A DNA stretch of 64,000 bases from Cynocephalus volans (GCF_027409185.1 NC_084462.1:156103490-156167489), one strand, 5' to 3'. Counted from the stretch's first letter, positions 11,761 through 25,945 are shown. Numbers and translations are program-made. The notes: generated from the letters alone by a model not told the origin.

Positions 11761-12264
11761 CGGAGGGATAGACAGGTCTGTTCAGTGTTATGATTTAATT
11801 CAGAGCCCCCCTAACTGGGGAAGTAGATGCTGTCAGTATAAGAGCTGTCCTTGTTCTGATTACCTCACAGTCTGGGGTGGACCTGAGACTGAAGGTTGAA
11901 TTCTTCAGTAGAGTCATTTTGTGAATTTCACCAGTGATCCCTGACTCATTAATTCTCCAGGTAAAACATCAATGGAGAAAATCAGACCTCAGCTGGGAGT
12001 TGCAACTGGAAGTTTTCTTGTAGAACACAATCAAATAATAAACTAAGACAAAAAGATGTAACATCTGAGATGTAACTATATGATCTATGTACCAGAAAGC
12101 AGCATAACTCTGAATTCCTGCATACTGGTCAGGATGTTCCTGGTTTAGGAAAGGGGATTTTTTTTTTTTTTTTTTGCATTACAATTTTTCAATGTCTTTT
12201 TAAAAGATGTGTCCTGTTGAGTAAGGTGGTGAATAAAATGGCATAAACTGTGCTAAAGATGTCT

Positions 12265-12720
12265 TAACACCTTGGATTACGTCACGTGCCTGCCCATGCT
12301 AGCCACCCTGGCCCTGCCCATTGCTGATTATGAGATTTCTCATTGGATGGGAGCCCTGCAGTTGAGGTTTCTTAGTGTGTGTTGTCCTATAGGTTTAGTG
12401 ACGTAGATGGGGTTTCTTTGGAATTCCAGTAGCTAAGTCCACCAGAGCTACAGAGGTCAGCTGGGGACATCTGAGGAGCTGACAGCCTGGAGAAGACTTG
12501 CTTGTCTGCCGATGGGGAGCTCTTGTTTCTGCCACAGGTTTCGACTTAACTGCCAGACCGAGTGTCCGATACTGTCGGTGGCAGTGACAGGTGCCTCAAG
12601 CTTGGGCTGGAGTATGTCTGTCGCTGGCACCATAGCTGTTCCCCAGTTTCCTCAGCTCCAGATGGAGTGTGTCCCAGAGACCACACAGAGCTTTGTTTGA
12701 ATGCTCACATTAGCAGAAGG
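12265..12720. promoter_or_regulatory. Candidate enhancer with two CREs, about 5 kb upstream of FOS
   Basis: TTACGTCACGTG at 12277-12288 overlaps a CRE and an E-box; TGACGTAG lies at 12399-12406; an ATTGG (reverse CCAAT) lies between them. The region is not recognisably repetitive. CREB/ATF sites suit an activity-dependent FOS enhancer, but this is inference from motifs. Confidence 0.45.
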
Positions 12721-13372
12721 ACGGGGATCCCGTTGAATCATCATCTCCTGTCAAAAAGCCAAGAGTTGTTCAGAATGAAAACAGTTTTTCCCAAAGAGAC
12801 TAATTCCCTAGTACTAATTAGTTGCAGTGGTGGTGTTCGTGGGGGGTAGCAATGGTGTAATCCTGTGCCTTCATTGTTCTAAATGGGGGCAAACTTTTTG
12901 CTCACAGTCTGAGCCATAGGGTGAGTAACCTTGACCCCTAAGACCCTTCATTAGGCTCGCGTGTGTGTGAGTCCCACAGGAATTGTGGAATATTTCTCTC
13001 CCTTGTTGGGTCCAGACATTTAGGATGAATAAATTAAAGGGTGGTGGTAACACAGTCATTGTCATTGCAGACAATGTGGTATTTATGTATGGGCACTGGC
13101 TGTCTTTCTCATGGGGCTCAACAACAAGGGTAAGTTTGATTTTTTCATCATGAACCACTGGGTATGGTGGTACACAGAGGCTGCATCAGCTGAAAATAGC
13201 CTAAACATCTTGTTATTTTGTCTTCCCCAATTTTTGCCTATTCATACCCGGGAATAAAAGGGAGCCTGTTCAGTCTTTCCAAAGATTTAAAGAACATTAT
13301 CTATTCGCTTTCTAATTACCTTTAAAGGACAAACATCTATGTTCACTTTGCCTGGATGAGGACATTCACACA

Positions 13373-13450
13373 TTCATCTTTAACAGATATTTATTGAACA
13401 CCTACTATGTGCCAGACACTGCGCCGGGTGCTAAGTGAATATCAGTATAT
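13373..13450 (-). mobile_element. L2 LINE 3' end fragment
   Basis: TTATTGAACACCTACTATGT then GCCAGACACTGCGCCGGGTG, reverse L2 end. Confidence 0.55.
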
Positions 13451-14221
13451 GAAAAAGACAAAAGCCAAAGTTGCCAAATGAATCTAACAAGTGACTTCCC
13501 CAAGTCCCTGAAAGAGTTGATTTTGGTATACACATCTTCCTGACTTCTGGTCCCGTGCTCCAACCACAACCCTTCACCACTAGACCACACTTCCCCAAAC
13601 AAATAGCTACTTCTTCATGCTGGGATGGGCTGTGTGCGGCAGCATTTACGTAGGTGGCACAGACAGCAGCCTTTCACTTAATGTTGCAATAACACCAGGC
13701 TAAACAATGTGCACCAACTTTAAAGTTATTGAACATCTTGATGTAGTTCAGGTCTCTACAATCAAGTGCCACAGGGGGAGTACAAAATAAGAAAAGTCTG
13801 TATCTGACAAGGAAAAACTTCAGAGGAAAAATTTGTGTTCAATTTGGGTTAAAATCAGATGTGGGATTCTACCTTCCTTTTCACTTTTGGATTCCTGGAT
13901 AGGAGGAACTCAGCTATGGATAATCACAAACTAAGGAAGTTTTGGTTTTAAATGTTCAGACTTGTCCAGAACACAGAATCCCTGCCCTGCTTTAAGGTGG
14001 CACCATGCTCACAGAGGCATAAACACACCTGTCTCAAAGTCACCCTGACCTTTGCAGATAGCAAAGATAATATCACATGTTCTGATTTGCCTTTATTTTT
14101 AGGTGACATTGTATGAGTTCCACTTTTTAAAATGTTATTTTGCAGTCTCGAAATGGATACCCTGAGTAAATTGAGATGTTAGGATATGTTAGAATGATCA
14201 CAGGTTCAGATATTAGTGCGG

Positions 14222-14325
14222 GGCTGGTCGTTTAGCTCAGTTGGTTAGAGCATGATGTTATAACACCAAGGTCAAGGGTTCAGATCCTTGAATGGGCCAG
14301 GTGCAAAAAAAAAAAAAAAAAAAAA
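14222..14325 (+). mobile_element. CYN-I type monomer SINE
   Basis: tRNA-Ile-like monomer with a long A tail and imperfect target duplication GATATTAGTGCGG / GATGTTAGTGGGG. Confidence 0.88.
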
Positions 14326-14394
14326 GATGTTAGTGGGGCAGGAGAGGGAGCCTGAGATTGTATCATCCTGTTCTGTTTCTGGTTGAGTGCTTGC

Positions 14395-14725
14395 CTCCCT
14401 AGATGATGCTCTGGCTCTTTTCAATCTTTATCATTTCATTACCCCGAGGACAGAGCATCCAGGCCTCATCTCTGCATTGCAGTCACTTCCTCTGGGACCT
14501 GTTTCCAAAACCTCTTCTGTGTTCTGTAGCACCCTGCTCTTACCTCTGTCGAACTACTGACTGCTGCCCTGCAATCCTCTATTGACTTGTTGGTTCTCTC
14601 CATGAGGCTGGAATCTCTCTGAGGGTAGGGACAGGTTCACCCTGTTCATTACAGTCAGCACGAGCCCCCAGCCCAGTGCTGGGCCATAGGAGGCTTTCAA
14701 TAGTTCTTTGTTAAATAAATAAATG
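14395..14725 (+). mobile_element. L2 LINE 3' end fragment
   Basis: Shows TGAGGCTGGAATCTCTCTGA and AGCCCAGTGCTGGGCCATAG, ending with TAAATAAATGAATT-type repeats. Confidence 0.6.
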
Positions 14726-15114
14726 AATTAATTAATAAGTGGTCTGTCCTTTTCAGAGGATGGATTTATTAAGTCTTTAACTCTCCGGTCATAATGGTGC
14801 CAGGAAGGAAAGAGTTAAGCTATTTGGAGGAGACAGGCTCACCAAAGACTTTTCTCCTTTTTTATTGGCAAAGGCAGGATAAGTGATACATGAAATAAAT
14901 CCTGGATATAAAATCTTGACACATCTTTTAGGTGCTGGCCTGAGCTGCTTCAGACCTGAAGGGAAAGTAAATCAAATCATTCCAGGTTTTCTCTTAAGTG
15001 GCCCTGAGATCCACTTGTGAATGGAAGGCAAGGCCAGACCGAGGAATTCAAAGCTTGACCTACTTCGTTGGAAGCTAACAATAAGGAGAGATGGATTTGC
15101 CCTCATAATCTTTT

Positions 15115-15304
15115 TTCTTTTTCTTTCTCTCTCCTTCCTTCCTTCCTTCCTTCCTTCCTTCCTTCCTTCCTTCCTTCCTTCCTTCCTTCGTTCCTTCCTT
15201 CGTTCCTTCCTTCGTTCCTTCGTTCCTTCCTCCGTCCCTCCCTCCCTCCCTCTCTCCCTTCCTTCCTTCTTTTCTCTCTTTCTTTCTTTCTCTCTCTCTC
15301 TCGC
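15115..15304. repeat. Pyrimidine microsatellite (CCTT/CTTC)n
   Basis: About 190 bases almost wholly C and T on the plus strand: perfect CCTT units followed by CCTTCGTT and CCCTCCCT variants. It makes spurious Ser/Phe/Leu/Pro and Arg/Lys/Glu open frames. Confidence 0.97.
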
Positions 15305-15449
15305 TTTCATAATCAAGGACACTGAAGCCGCCTGACAGATGACAGAATTAGGAGAACTGAAGGCAGCAGAATTGCTTTAGGATTCAGAGCAGCTCCAAGT
15401 CTGTGTTTACGTATTATGTGTGTTTTTCCTTTTCTCTCCCTTTTTTTGA

Positions 15450-15474
15450 CTGGGGGGGGTGGGGGTGGGGGGGA
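15450..15474. repeat. G-rich run
   Basis: Interrupted G run (GGGGGGGTGGGGGTGGGGG), quadruplex-prone, about 1.9 kb upstream of the FOS cap site. Confidence 0.8.
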
Positions 15475-17037
15475 GCGCCTAAATTCCCAACATAAACCAA
15501 TGACATACAATGATGAAATTCTGTTTTCACCTCTGCCTGTGACAGAGAATGCAAAAATAGCAAGTGGCCCAGTTCCACGAATCTCCGCCTCCTGCCCTCG
15601 CGGCTCCCGCGGTTTGGATCTCTAAGAATGGAGGTTAGCGCACAGCCCCGCGCGAGCCGCGCTCAGCCCCCGGACCGGCGGATGATGTCAGGCGGCGGGA
15701 GCGGCCGCAGTCGGCCAGGGAAGGCCGCGGCCCCCGGGGAGCAGCGAGGGAGGGTGGCCTCGCCGGGCCGCGCGGCGTCGCCTGGAGACGGCCCTGGCGG
15801 CGCTGTGTTGCTGTAAACAGCCGCTTCCCTGTTACTATCTATAGCAGGATCGCCCGGCTCCCGGGCGCGGCGGCGGGAGGCCGGTCCGTGGTCCCGCTGC
15901 CCTAGTCCCGCCTCGCCCCTCTCTGGGTGCCCGCCGCTGGTCCCGACTCCCCAGCCCGTGGGATGGGGGAGGGGCACAGGGGCTCTGCGGGGACCTGCGG
16001 CTTCGCGCCCCGGAGGTGACCGGTGCGCTGGGGCCGAGTGACCCCGGCTGTCCTTTGCAGCAGGGCAGTAGTCTGGGGGCGTCTGGGGGCGTGGCACACT
16101 CTGGAGCACCTTGCCAGCCCAAAGCTCCGTTTTCCAGGACACGGAGCCGCGCCTGGGGTCCCAGCGACCGAAGCCTCCCGCCTGCGAGTTGCTGCGCGCG
16201 GTCCTTCCAGCGCCCCCACCCGCCCGCGGTCCTCCCCCCTCCAAGTCCGAGCTGGAAAATCACCCGCTGCCGGCTCCCTGTAAACCCAGCTTCCTGGCGG
16301 CACCGAACCGCCCCCTGCCTCCCCACAAGAAACTCACCCCGCCGTGTTATCCCGAGCTGCCCCCCGGCCCACATGACGCTCCCCGTCACCCCCGCCCCGA
16401 GCCCGAGCTGGGAACCAGGCACACGAGCCCTTCACACATCCCCGCACAGAGGTTTTGCACGATGTCTCTCGGCTAGCGTCTCAGGCAGGGATCTGACAGT
16501 GACACTAATATCCCCACATACGGCCAAGACACATAACAGACGGGCTGTCTTCCTTAAAAACAAACACAATTTAACACGACAGGACCCAGGATCGTAAAGT
16601 AGGTGATCGTGTTCATTTATTTCGGATCCTCCACTTTCTGCTTCCAGACGCAGTAACAGTCCTAGTAGTGCTCGAGCCCGGGGCTCGAGGCGACGGGGTG
16701 AGGGTCTGCTTCCACGTTTTGCTCTGAATGAGGGCTACAGTGGGACATGCGGGTAGGGGTGCGTTCCTTCGGGAGCCCAGGCTTCGCCCTCGGGGCCCTG
16801 TACCTGTTTCTCCCCTCCCTGAGCCTCAGAGCTGCTCCCAGCTTCTGTGCAATGGCAAAGAAGCGCGCCCCCCCGCGCCCCATCCCCGTCCCCCCCGATC
16901 CCGGGAACAGGGGTCCGCATTGAACCAGGTGCGAGCGTTCGCTCGCCTTCTCCGCCTTTCCCGCCTCCCCCCCCACCCCGGCGCGGCCCCCGCCCCCCCG
17001 CGCTGCACCGTCCGTGTTGGCTGCAGCCTGCGAGCAG

Positions 17038-17047
17038 TTCCCGTCAA
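17038..17047 (+). promoter_or_regulatory. FOS: SIE, sis-inducible element (STAT site)
   Basis: TTCCCGTCAA lies about 24 bases upstream of the serum response element, the position of the STAT1/STAT3-binding SIE in the FOS promoter. Sequence and spacing match the known element. Confidence 0.88.
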
Positions 17048-17061
17048 TCCCTCCCCCTTAC

Positions 17062-17093
17062 ACAGGATGTCCATATTAGGACATCTGCGTCAG
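17062..17093 (+). promoter_or_regulatory. FOS: Serum response element: Ets site, CArG box, FAP/AP-1-like site
   Basis: In order: an Ets/TCF core CAGGAT (17062-17067), a perfect CArG box CCATATTAGG (17071-17080) for SRF, and the FAP site TGCGTCAG (17086-17093). The centre lies about 308 bases upstream of the inferred cap site, matching the known SRE position. SRF with Elk-1/SAP TCFs mediates the response to growth factors and MAP kinase signalling. Confidence 0.95.
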
Positions 17094-17318
17094 CAGGTTT
17101 CCACGGCCGTTCCCTGGAGTCGCGGGGGGAGCCAGCCCCAAAGTCCCTCGTCGGGGGGGTCTAAGAGACCCCTAAGACCCCAAACACGGAACGTTCACGG
17201 GATAAGGAGACACGGCAAGGCGAGGGCAGGGGGCTGGGAACGCGGCGGAGGCGGCAAGGCGGTCGCACAGGCGACCCGGCCCGCGCGCCACCCCTCCAGC
17301 GCCACAATACTGACGCCC

Positions 17319-17328
17319 GGTGACGTGC
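17319..17328 (+). promoter_or_regulatory. FOS: Proximal CRE (CREB/ATF site)
   Basis: GGTGACGTGC carries a TGACGT half site about 60 bases upstream of the cap site, the place of the calcium/cAMP response element in FOS. A second near-match TGACGC lies at 17311-17316. Confidence 0.88.
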
Positions 17329-17351
17329 TCAGCTCATTCATAAAATGCTGT

Positions 17352-17358
17352 TATAAAA
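17352..17358 (+). promoter_or_regulatory. FOS: FOS TATA box
   Basis: TATAAAA lies 30 bases upstream of the inferred cap site and is preceded by ATTCATAAAATGCTG, the usual FOS context. Confidence 0.95.
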
Positions 17359-17382
17359 GCGGTGGCTGCGGCGCCTCGTACT

Positions 17383-17542
17383 CCAACAGCCTCTGCAGCG
17401 AGCAGCCGAGAAGCCGAGACAGAGCCGGCGGCGGCGGCGGCGCACAGAGCGAGCAGTGACCGCGCTCCTACCCAGCTCCGCTCCACAGCTCCCACCTGTC
17501 TCCGCCCCTCGGCCCCTCGCCCGCCTTTGATTAACTGCGACC
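17383..17542 (+). other. FOS: FOS 5' untranslated region (start approximate)
   Basis: The start is inferred from the TATA box about 30 bases upstream and from similarity of this leader to known FOS mRNA leaders (GAGCAGTGACCG, then CCCACCTGTCTCCGCCCCTC). The exact cap site cannot be read from sequence. Confidence 0.75.
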
Positions 17543-19968
<2,426 letters not shown>

Positions 19969-20770
19969 GCGGATGGGCAAGGGGAGGCAGCCGGCACACC
20001 CAGGTGCCACTGCCTGAGTCGGTGCATCACAGAGAGGAGAAACACGTCTTCCCTCGAGGGTTCCTGTAGACCTAGGAAGGACCTTGTCTGTGCGTGAAAC
20101 ACACCAGGCTGTGGGCCTCAAGGACTTGAAAGCATCCACGTGTGGACTCAAGTCCTTACCTCTTCCGGAGATGTAGCAAAACGCATGGAATGTGTATTGT
20201 TCCCAGTGACACATCAGAGAGCTGGTAGTTAGTAGCATGTTGAGCCAGGCCTGGGTCTGAGTCTCTTTTCTCTTTCTCCTTAGTCTTCTCATAGCATTAA
20301 CTAATCTATTGGGTTCATTATTGGAATTAACCTGGTGCTGGATATTTTCAAATTGTATCTAGTGCAGCTGATTTTAACAATAACTACTGTGTTCCTGGCA
20401 ATAGTGTGTTCTGATTAGAGATGACCAATATTAAACTAAGAAAAGATATGACTTTATTTTCTAGTAGATAGAAATAAATAGCTATATCCATGTACTGTAG
20501 TTTTTCTTCAACATCAACGTTCATTGTAATGTTACTGATCATGCATTGTTGAGGTGGTCTGAATGTTCTGACATTAACAGTTTTCCATGAAAACGTTTTA
20601 TTGTGTTTTTAATTTATTTATTAAGATGGATTCTCAGATATTTATATTTTTATTTTATTTTTTTCTACCTTGAGGTCTTTTGACATGTGGAAAGTGAATT
20701 TGAATGAAAAATTTAAGCATTGTTTGCTTATTGTTCCAAAACATTGTCAATAAAAGCATTTAAGTTGAAT
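19969..20770 (+). promoter_or_regulatory. FOS: FOS 3'UTR with AU-rich mRNA-decay element
   Basis: About 800 bases follow the stop codon. The distal part has overlapping ATTTA motifs (ATTTATTTA at 20612-20620 and ATTTA at 20640-20644) followed by a long U-rich run. This is the AU-rich element that gives FOS mRNA its very short half-life through AU-binding and deadenylation factors. Confidence 0.92.
20749..20754 (+). terminator. FOS: FOS polyadenylation signal
   Basis: AATAAA sits in CAATAAAAGCATTTAAG, the usual FOS mRNA end. Cleavage is expected about 15-20 bases downstream, near 20770. Confidence 0.92.
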
Positions 20771-23550
20771 GCGACCAACCCTGTGCTCTTTTCATTCTGG
20801 AAGTTTTATAAGATTCTGAAAGGTATTGCTGGAGACCAGTTTGTCAAGAAGGGTAGCTTCTGGAAGGGGACACACCCTTTGCTTGGTCCCTTATCAAAGA
20901 GGAGAAGAAAACTCTAAAGCTGATTTGGGAATATTTTACAAATACTCATCTTCACATTGCAATACTGAAATTGTCTATTTACTGATTCTGGCACCAGCAA
21001 CCTGCTGTGTGATAGCTTTTGAGGGAACACGTCTTTCTGCTTTTTTTTTTCCCCACCTGTTTTGACAGTCAAAGGGGGAAATATTTAAATCTAGTCATGC
21101 TAATACTAAATTTAGATGTCTTGATCTTAAAAGAATTCTTTCAGCAAACAGAACTAAGCTTTGCACAAACTATTTAAGTTTTTATTCCGACAAAATCATA
21201 TGAAGGGTTGCTCCTACCTTAAAGGTGAGCAAATTGAAGAATGGTAGGAATGAATGGCTTTCAGTATCCCACCACTGGCATTAGATCTTAACCCCCCACC
21301 CTTTATCCTATCCGGTAGGCTGAACAGCCTCTTAATATTTGGTTAAAATAAGTTTTTACTTGATTAAAAAAACTTTTCAGTCCTTTAACGTAAATACATT
21401 TGGTTGGACTGTTTTATTTTCGAAAGGAAAAGGGGCTATTGTCCTATCCCATAGTGATAAATGTATTGTAATTTCTGAATTTTCTTTAATGCCATGTGCC
21501 CTTCATTCAGTTTTATGCCAGGGGAAGAAAAAGGCTCTGAGAATTTGAAAGAGCTCTCAAACAGTACAAATAATGGTTGATCATTCTGTAAACAAAAAGT
21601 TACATAATAGCTCAATAAGGCGAAGTCAACATGACTCTGAATAAGTTTAACTTAGAAACTTTATCGTCTTAAAGAATAACATGGCTTTGTCTGGGACACC
21701 TCAGGTAATGGGGCACTTACACGAATAACCACATAGAAAAGAGACTGTGGCCTCTCTACTCCTGCTCTCAAGTATCATGCAGGCACCATGCTTGAAAGCC
21801 AGAGACTGTTTTCATGCTTAGGGGGAAGAGGAGCTTCAATGCCAGTCTTCTAATACTTTGGTGATAAGGAAAATCACGGGGTGGTTATGGAGTGTCACAC
21901 TCAGCCAAGTCAAAAATTTTAATTTAAAATGACAGTTCCATTGAGCTTAATGTTCTCACCTATGATCTCCCTGCTCCTCCCATAGTAACTGATATTTGAG
22001 AGCAACTTACTTATGGCTCTTTAGGTCACTCTCCTATCACATACCACTTGAGTATTCTTTTTGCCAGTCTTGCAATAATGAAAGTGGCCTTAGGCTCCCT
22101 GTTTGCTGTTCAAAGGGTAAATATTCTATAGCCTTTAAATATGACCTAAAGTAAATACAGAATTAATAACTACCAGCCGGATCTGAAATAACCAGGTGAT
22201 ACTCTGTACGCAGCCAACTCCCTTAAGTGCGCAATAATAACAACCCGAGGAAGGAGATTTCCCAGATGGAGAGCGGCAGCTGGACCTCCAGCCCCAAACA
22301 TTGACCTGCTCCTAGGGATCTTGCTAATGGCTCTGGTCAGCTCCATGCTGCCTGTGGAGTGAGAGTATCGCTTTCCCTATGGCAGCCCTGGCCGAAGCCA
22401 GACATAGACTCTTCCTCTAGTTCACCATAGCCCAGCTCAGACCAGGATGCTCCAGCAACAAGACTGTCCAGGGAGAGGCAATCTCTTTAACAGACTTCTC
22501 AGAGGTCATAGGGTTGGTACCACACTGAGTTCCCTGCTGACCACTTCCCGGGAATTGAGAGAAGAAAGGAATTCCCTCTCTTTCCAGCTAAAAGGCTCCT
22601 TCCAAATCCTCCTTTACTGACTCAGCATTCAACCACTCCCATGGATGACTGATACTGGGAATGTCAACTTTTTTTGGAAAAGACTTCAATCCTCACCCAC
22701 AAGACATGGCCTCACACCAGTCTCAATAAAATAACTATCTCAGGGCACCACCATTCAACATTGATAAAAGACTCACTCGTGTAATAGAAGGGGATGGGGG
22801 CAGGAGTCATTTCCTATGGGGACCCTATTAGCTCACCATTGAATCCCCAGACCTAGCTCAGTGCCTGGCACATCGTACAGGGTTAATGAGTATTTTGCTC
22901 AGTGGGTGAATGAATAAATTCTGCACTAGTTCCACAAGCTGAAATATATCCCACACATATTCTCCAACTTCTCCTATTCTAGGCCCTGTTAGGATATTAG
23001 GCAATGGGAATTTCACATCTTTTACGTCTGGCTGTAAGCACACACCCCACCTCCATCCTTTGCTCCTGGAATTCCTCCACCGCCTCCCCTGGATTACCTC
23101 TGCCAACTCAACTTCAAAGTGAATGCATCACCACCGCACTTCTGGCTCCAAATTAATTTTAGATGGAATATGGGTAGAAGAAAAAAATATTTCTGTAGAA
23201 CAGTGGACTGTAGCTTCTGCATCGTCTTTGCATATCACTGCATCTTGTTAATTATCAAAATTAAAGAGTAGCATTTAATAATTTGTTCTAATAACAGTAA
23301 TTTTGTATCCCCAGCAATTCCCACACATGAATGAAAGTAAATCAATTATGTTATCTTTAATTAATGGACAGAGAAGAGACTGAGGCACTAACACAAAATC
23401 AATCTTTAAACAGTGTATCAGACTCCTTCCAAATATAGAATAACCAAATTCCTCAAAAAGTAAATGAGATACTAGCATCACTTGACTCCTGAATAGAAGA
23501 GTGCTTTAAATTGTGCTGTTTTGCTATTAACATTAAAGAGTTGACACTTG
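20771..23550. other. FOS downstream flank
   Basis: Unique, AT-leaning. One AP-1/MARE-type TGACTCAGCA lies at 22618-22627. No open frame above 82 codons looks real. Confidence 0.6.
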
Positions 23551-23554
23551 ATTC

Positions 23555-24045
23555 CTGTCTAACTCCATCTCATGTCCTTCTCCCCTGTAGTCACTCTGCT
23601 CACAGGACTTCCCCTTCCGTTCCTGACACATATAATGCTTGCTCCTGCATCAGGACCTTTGCACTTGCTGTCCCTGTGCTTGGCCTCTTTTCCCAGGCTG
23701 GTTCCTTCCTGTCATTCTGGTCTCAGCTCAAAGGACATCTCCTCTAAGAGGCCTCCTCTGGTCATTCTATCTAGGGTAACTTCTGCACACTCTCCTTGCC
23801 CAGTACTCTTTATCTTATTAACCCGCTGGGTTCATTTTTACAGCATCTATCACTATCTGCAACATCTAATCTATGTTTTCTTTTTTAAAAACTTTCTGCC
23901 CCTCACCACTGAACTGTAAGTTCCATGTGAGCAGGGACCTTTTTTGTCCTTGATCACATCTGTATCCCGTGTCTATTAGGTACTCAAACGCTTGTCGAAT
24001 GAATGAAGATGGATGAATGAATGAATGAATGAATGAAGAATGAAA
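23555..24045 (+). mobile_element. L2 LINE 3' end fragment
   Basis: A long, typical L2 end: GCATCAGGACCTTTGCACTT, GCTCAAAGGACATCTCCTCT, GTAAGTTCCATGTGAGCAGG, then a GAATGAATGAATGA tail. Downstream CYN-II insertion begins at 24068. Confidence 0.75.
24008..24040 (+). repeat. (GAAT)n at L2 end
   Basis: Short tetranucleotide tail of the L2 element. Confidence 0.85.
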
Positions 24046-24067
24046 ATTACAAAAATGTCTAAAGGAA

Positions 24068-24231
24068 GGCCGGCCCGTGGCTCACTTGAGAGAGTGTGGT
24101 GCTGATAACACCAAGGCCACAGGTTTGGATCCCTATATAGGGATGGCCGGTTGGCTCACTTGGGAGATCGTGGTGCTGACAACACCAAGTCAAGGGTTGG
24201 GATCCCCTTACCGGTCATCTTTTGAAAAAAA
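24068..24231 (+). mobile_element. CYN-II type dimer SINE
   Basis: Plus-strand dimer between duplications AAAAATGTCTAAAGG (ends 24065) and AAAAATGTCTAAAGG (ends 24246). Confidence 0.92.
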
Positions 24232-24396
24232 AAAAATGTCTAAAGGGAGACAACTAGAACTTAAAAGTGAAGATGACCTGTTTAATACATAGATTTCTTT
24301 CAGGGGAGAAGAGCATGCCCCTTAAAAAAAAAAAAACTCTGTCAAGGGTTCTGCAATATTAAGATGAGGAACCAGCTAGCTTGGGAAGAAATTTTA

Positions 24397-24567
24397 TTTT
24401 ATTTTTATAGAAAAGATGACTGGTAAGGGGATCTCAACCCTTGACCTGGTGTTGTCAGCACCACCCTCTCCCATGAGAGCTAACCAGCCATCCCTATAAA
24501 GGGATCCGAACCCGTGGCCTTGGTGTTATCAGCACCACACTCTCCCAAGTAAGCTACGGGCTGGCCC
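24397..24567 (-). mobile_element. CYN-II type dimer SINE
   Basis: Minus-strand dimer with near-perfect duplication TTGGGAAGAAATTTTA / TTGGGAAGGAATTTTA. It faces the plus-strand copy at 24068. Confidence 0.9.
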
Positions 24568-24967
24568 TTGGGAAGGAATTTTAAAGGGTACAAAAAATAC
24601 AAGTAATCTTCAGGTCAGTGACCCTTCTAGACTAATTATAGATTTAGGAATTGTTTCAACATCAGATGCAGAATAAATGCATATATAAATCTAGGTATAA
24701 TCATCTTCAAAGAAACAAACAAAATTGTTTTTCATTCTTATTGCTATAAAAATTTCAGACTATCACACAAATTCATTTGAGTTCATTGGTTCCTAGCAAT
24801 CAGTGGGCCAAATAATAAAACCTATAATTTAGTCTGCATTAGAATTGAAGAAAAAGGCTAGCTACTATCATTATCATTATCTATATCAATATCATAATAA
24901 TCATCATTTGCCAAGAATATGCCCAGACCTGAGGAAAAGCAGGTGGCAGTAAGGTGCACTGAATTCT

Positions 24968-25143
24968 TTTTTTTTTTTTTTTTTTTTTTAAAGATGACCG
25001 GTAAGGGGATCTTAACCCTTGACTTGGTGTTGTCAGCACCATGCTCACCCAGTGAGTTAACCGGCCATCCCTATATGGGATCCGAACCCATGACCTTGGT
25101 GTTATCAGAACCACACTCACCCGAGTGAGCCACAGGCCGGCCC
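24968..25143 (-). mobile_element. CYN-II type dimer SINE with perfect target duplication
   Basis: The 16-base target AGGTGCACTGAATTCT is identical at 24952-24967 and 25144-25159. Confidence 0.93.
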
Positions 25144-25734
25144 AGGTGCACTGAATTCTGATGAACGAGTTCAAAGTCTCTAAAGGGGGCTGGTTGGATA
25201 GATTTCCATTTTCTTTGCATACAGGAGAAAGCGACAGAAACATAAACTAGTTTAGTTGCAATAAGCTGCCTTTTCTTTGCCCAAGAAGCATCGTTCAGTT
25301 GTTCAAGAGGATGCAAAGCAGAAAGGGCTCTGGACATTTTCCCAAGAAGGCTGCCTGCCCTGATGGCCAACAGCTCTTCCTAATGAAGAAGCCCTTTTTA
25401 CTTTCAGCGCATGGTGCTTGGGTTTGGTTCAATCAGGTGATTAGGAGTTCTGGGAACCTACAGGAGTTTAATTGTCCGTTACATTAGAAGTAGACTCACA
25501 GGAAGGGGGCCCTGCCAAACGGTCTGGAGCAAAAAGCAACATCTTTTTCCTAATAGCAAATGACCCAGGTTCCAGTTGCTGCCATGTTTACTTTGGGGAG
25601 TAATTTGTGGTCAGATCTACAGACACAGTGATTCATCTTCCAGCTTTTTGGTCAATTGTGTGACTATTACTACAGCTAAATGTATCAGAACAATATGATA
25701 AAATAATCTGGATTTGAAGAATTGGATCCCATAA

Positions 25735-25945
25735 AGCATAGTGGTCCAGAGCTTTGAATCCCAGCTTTGAATCCTTGCTCTTTTATCTTTAGCAAGTTAC
25801 TTAACCTCTCTGCACCTTAGTGTCCCCTCTGTAAAATGGGATAATAAATCGTACCCACCTCTTGGGATTGTTGTGAGCATTAAATAAGTTAGTATGTATA
25901 GAATGCTTATTATAGTTCCTGGGCACACAGAAGTATGATAGAAGG
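25735..25945 (+). mobile_element. MIR SINE
   Basis: AGCAAGTTACTTAACCTCTC and TCTGTAAAATGGGATAATAA are MIR core and 3' text. Confidence 0.7.

Noticed and set aside
15021-15335. Frames of 85-116 codons with Ser-Phe-Leu-Pro or Arg-Lys-Glu runs
   Set aside because: Direct translation of the CCTT microsatellite.
15628-17459. Several 100-240 codon frames on both strands around the FOS promoter
   Set aside because: They overlap in many frames, cover the promoter and 5'UTR, and encode Pro/Arg/Ala-rich peptides typical of CpG islands.
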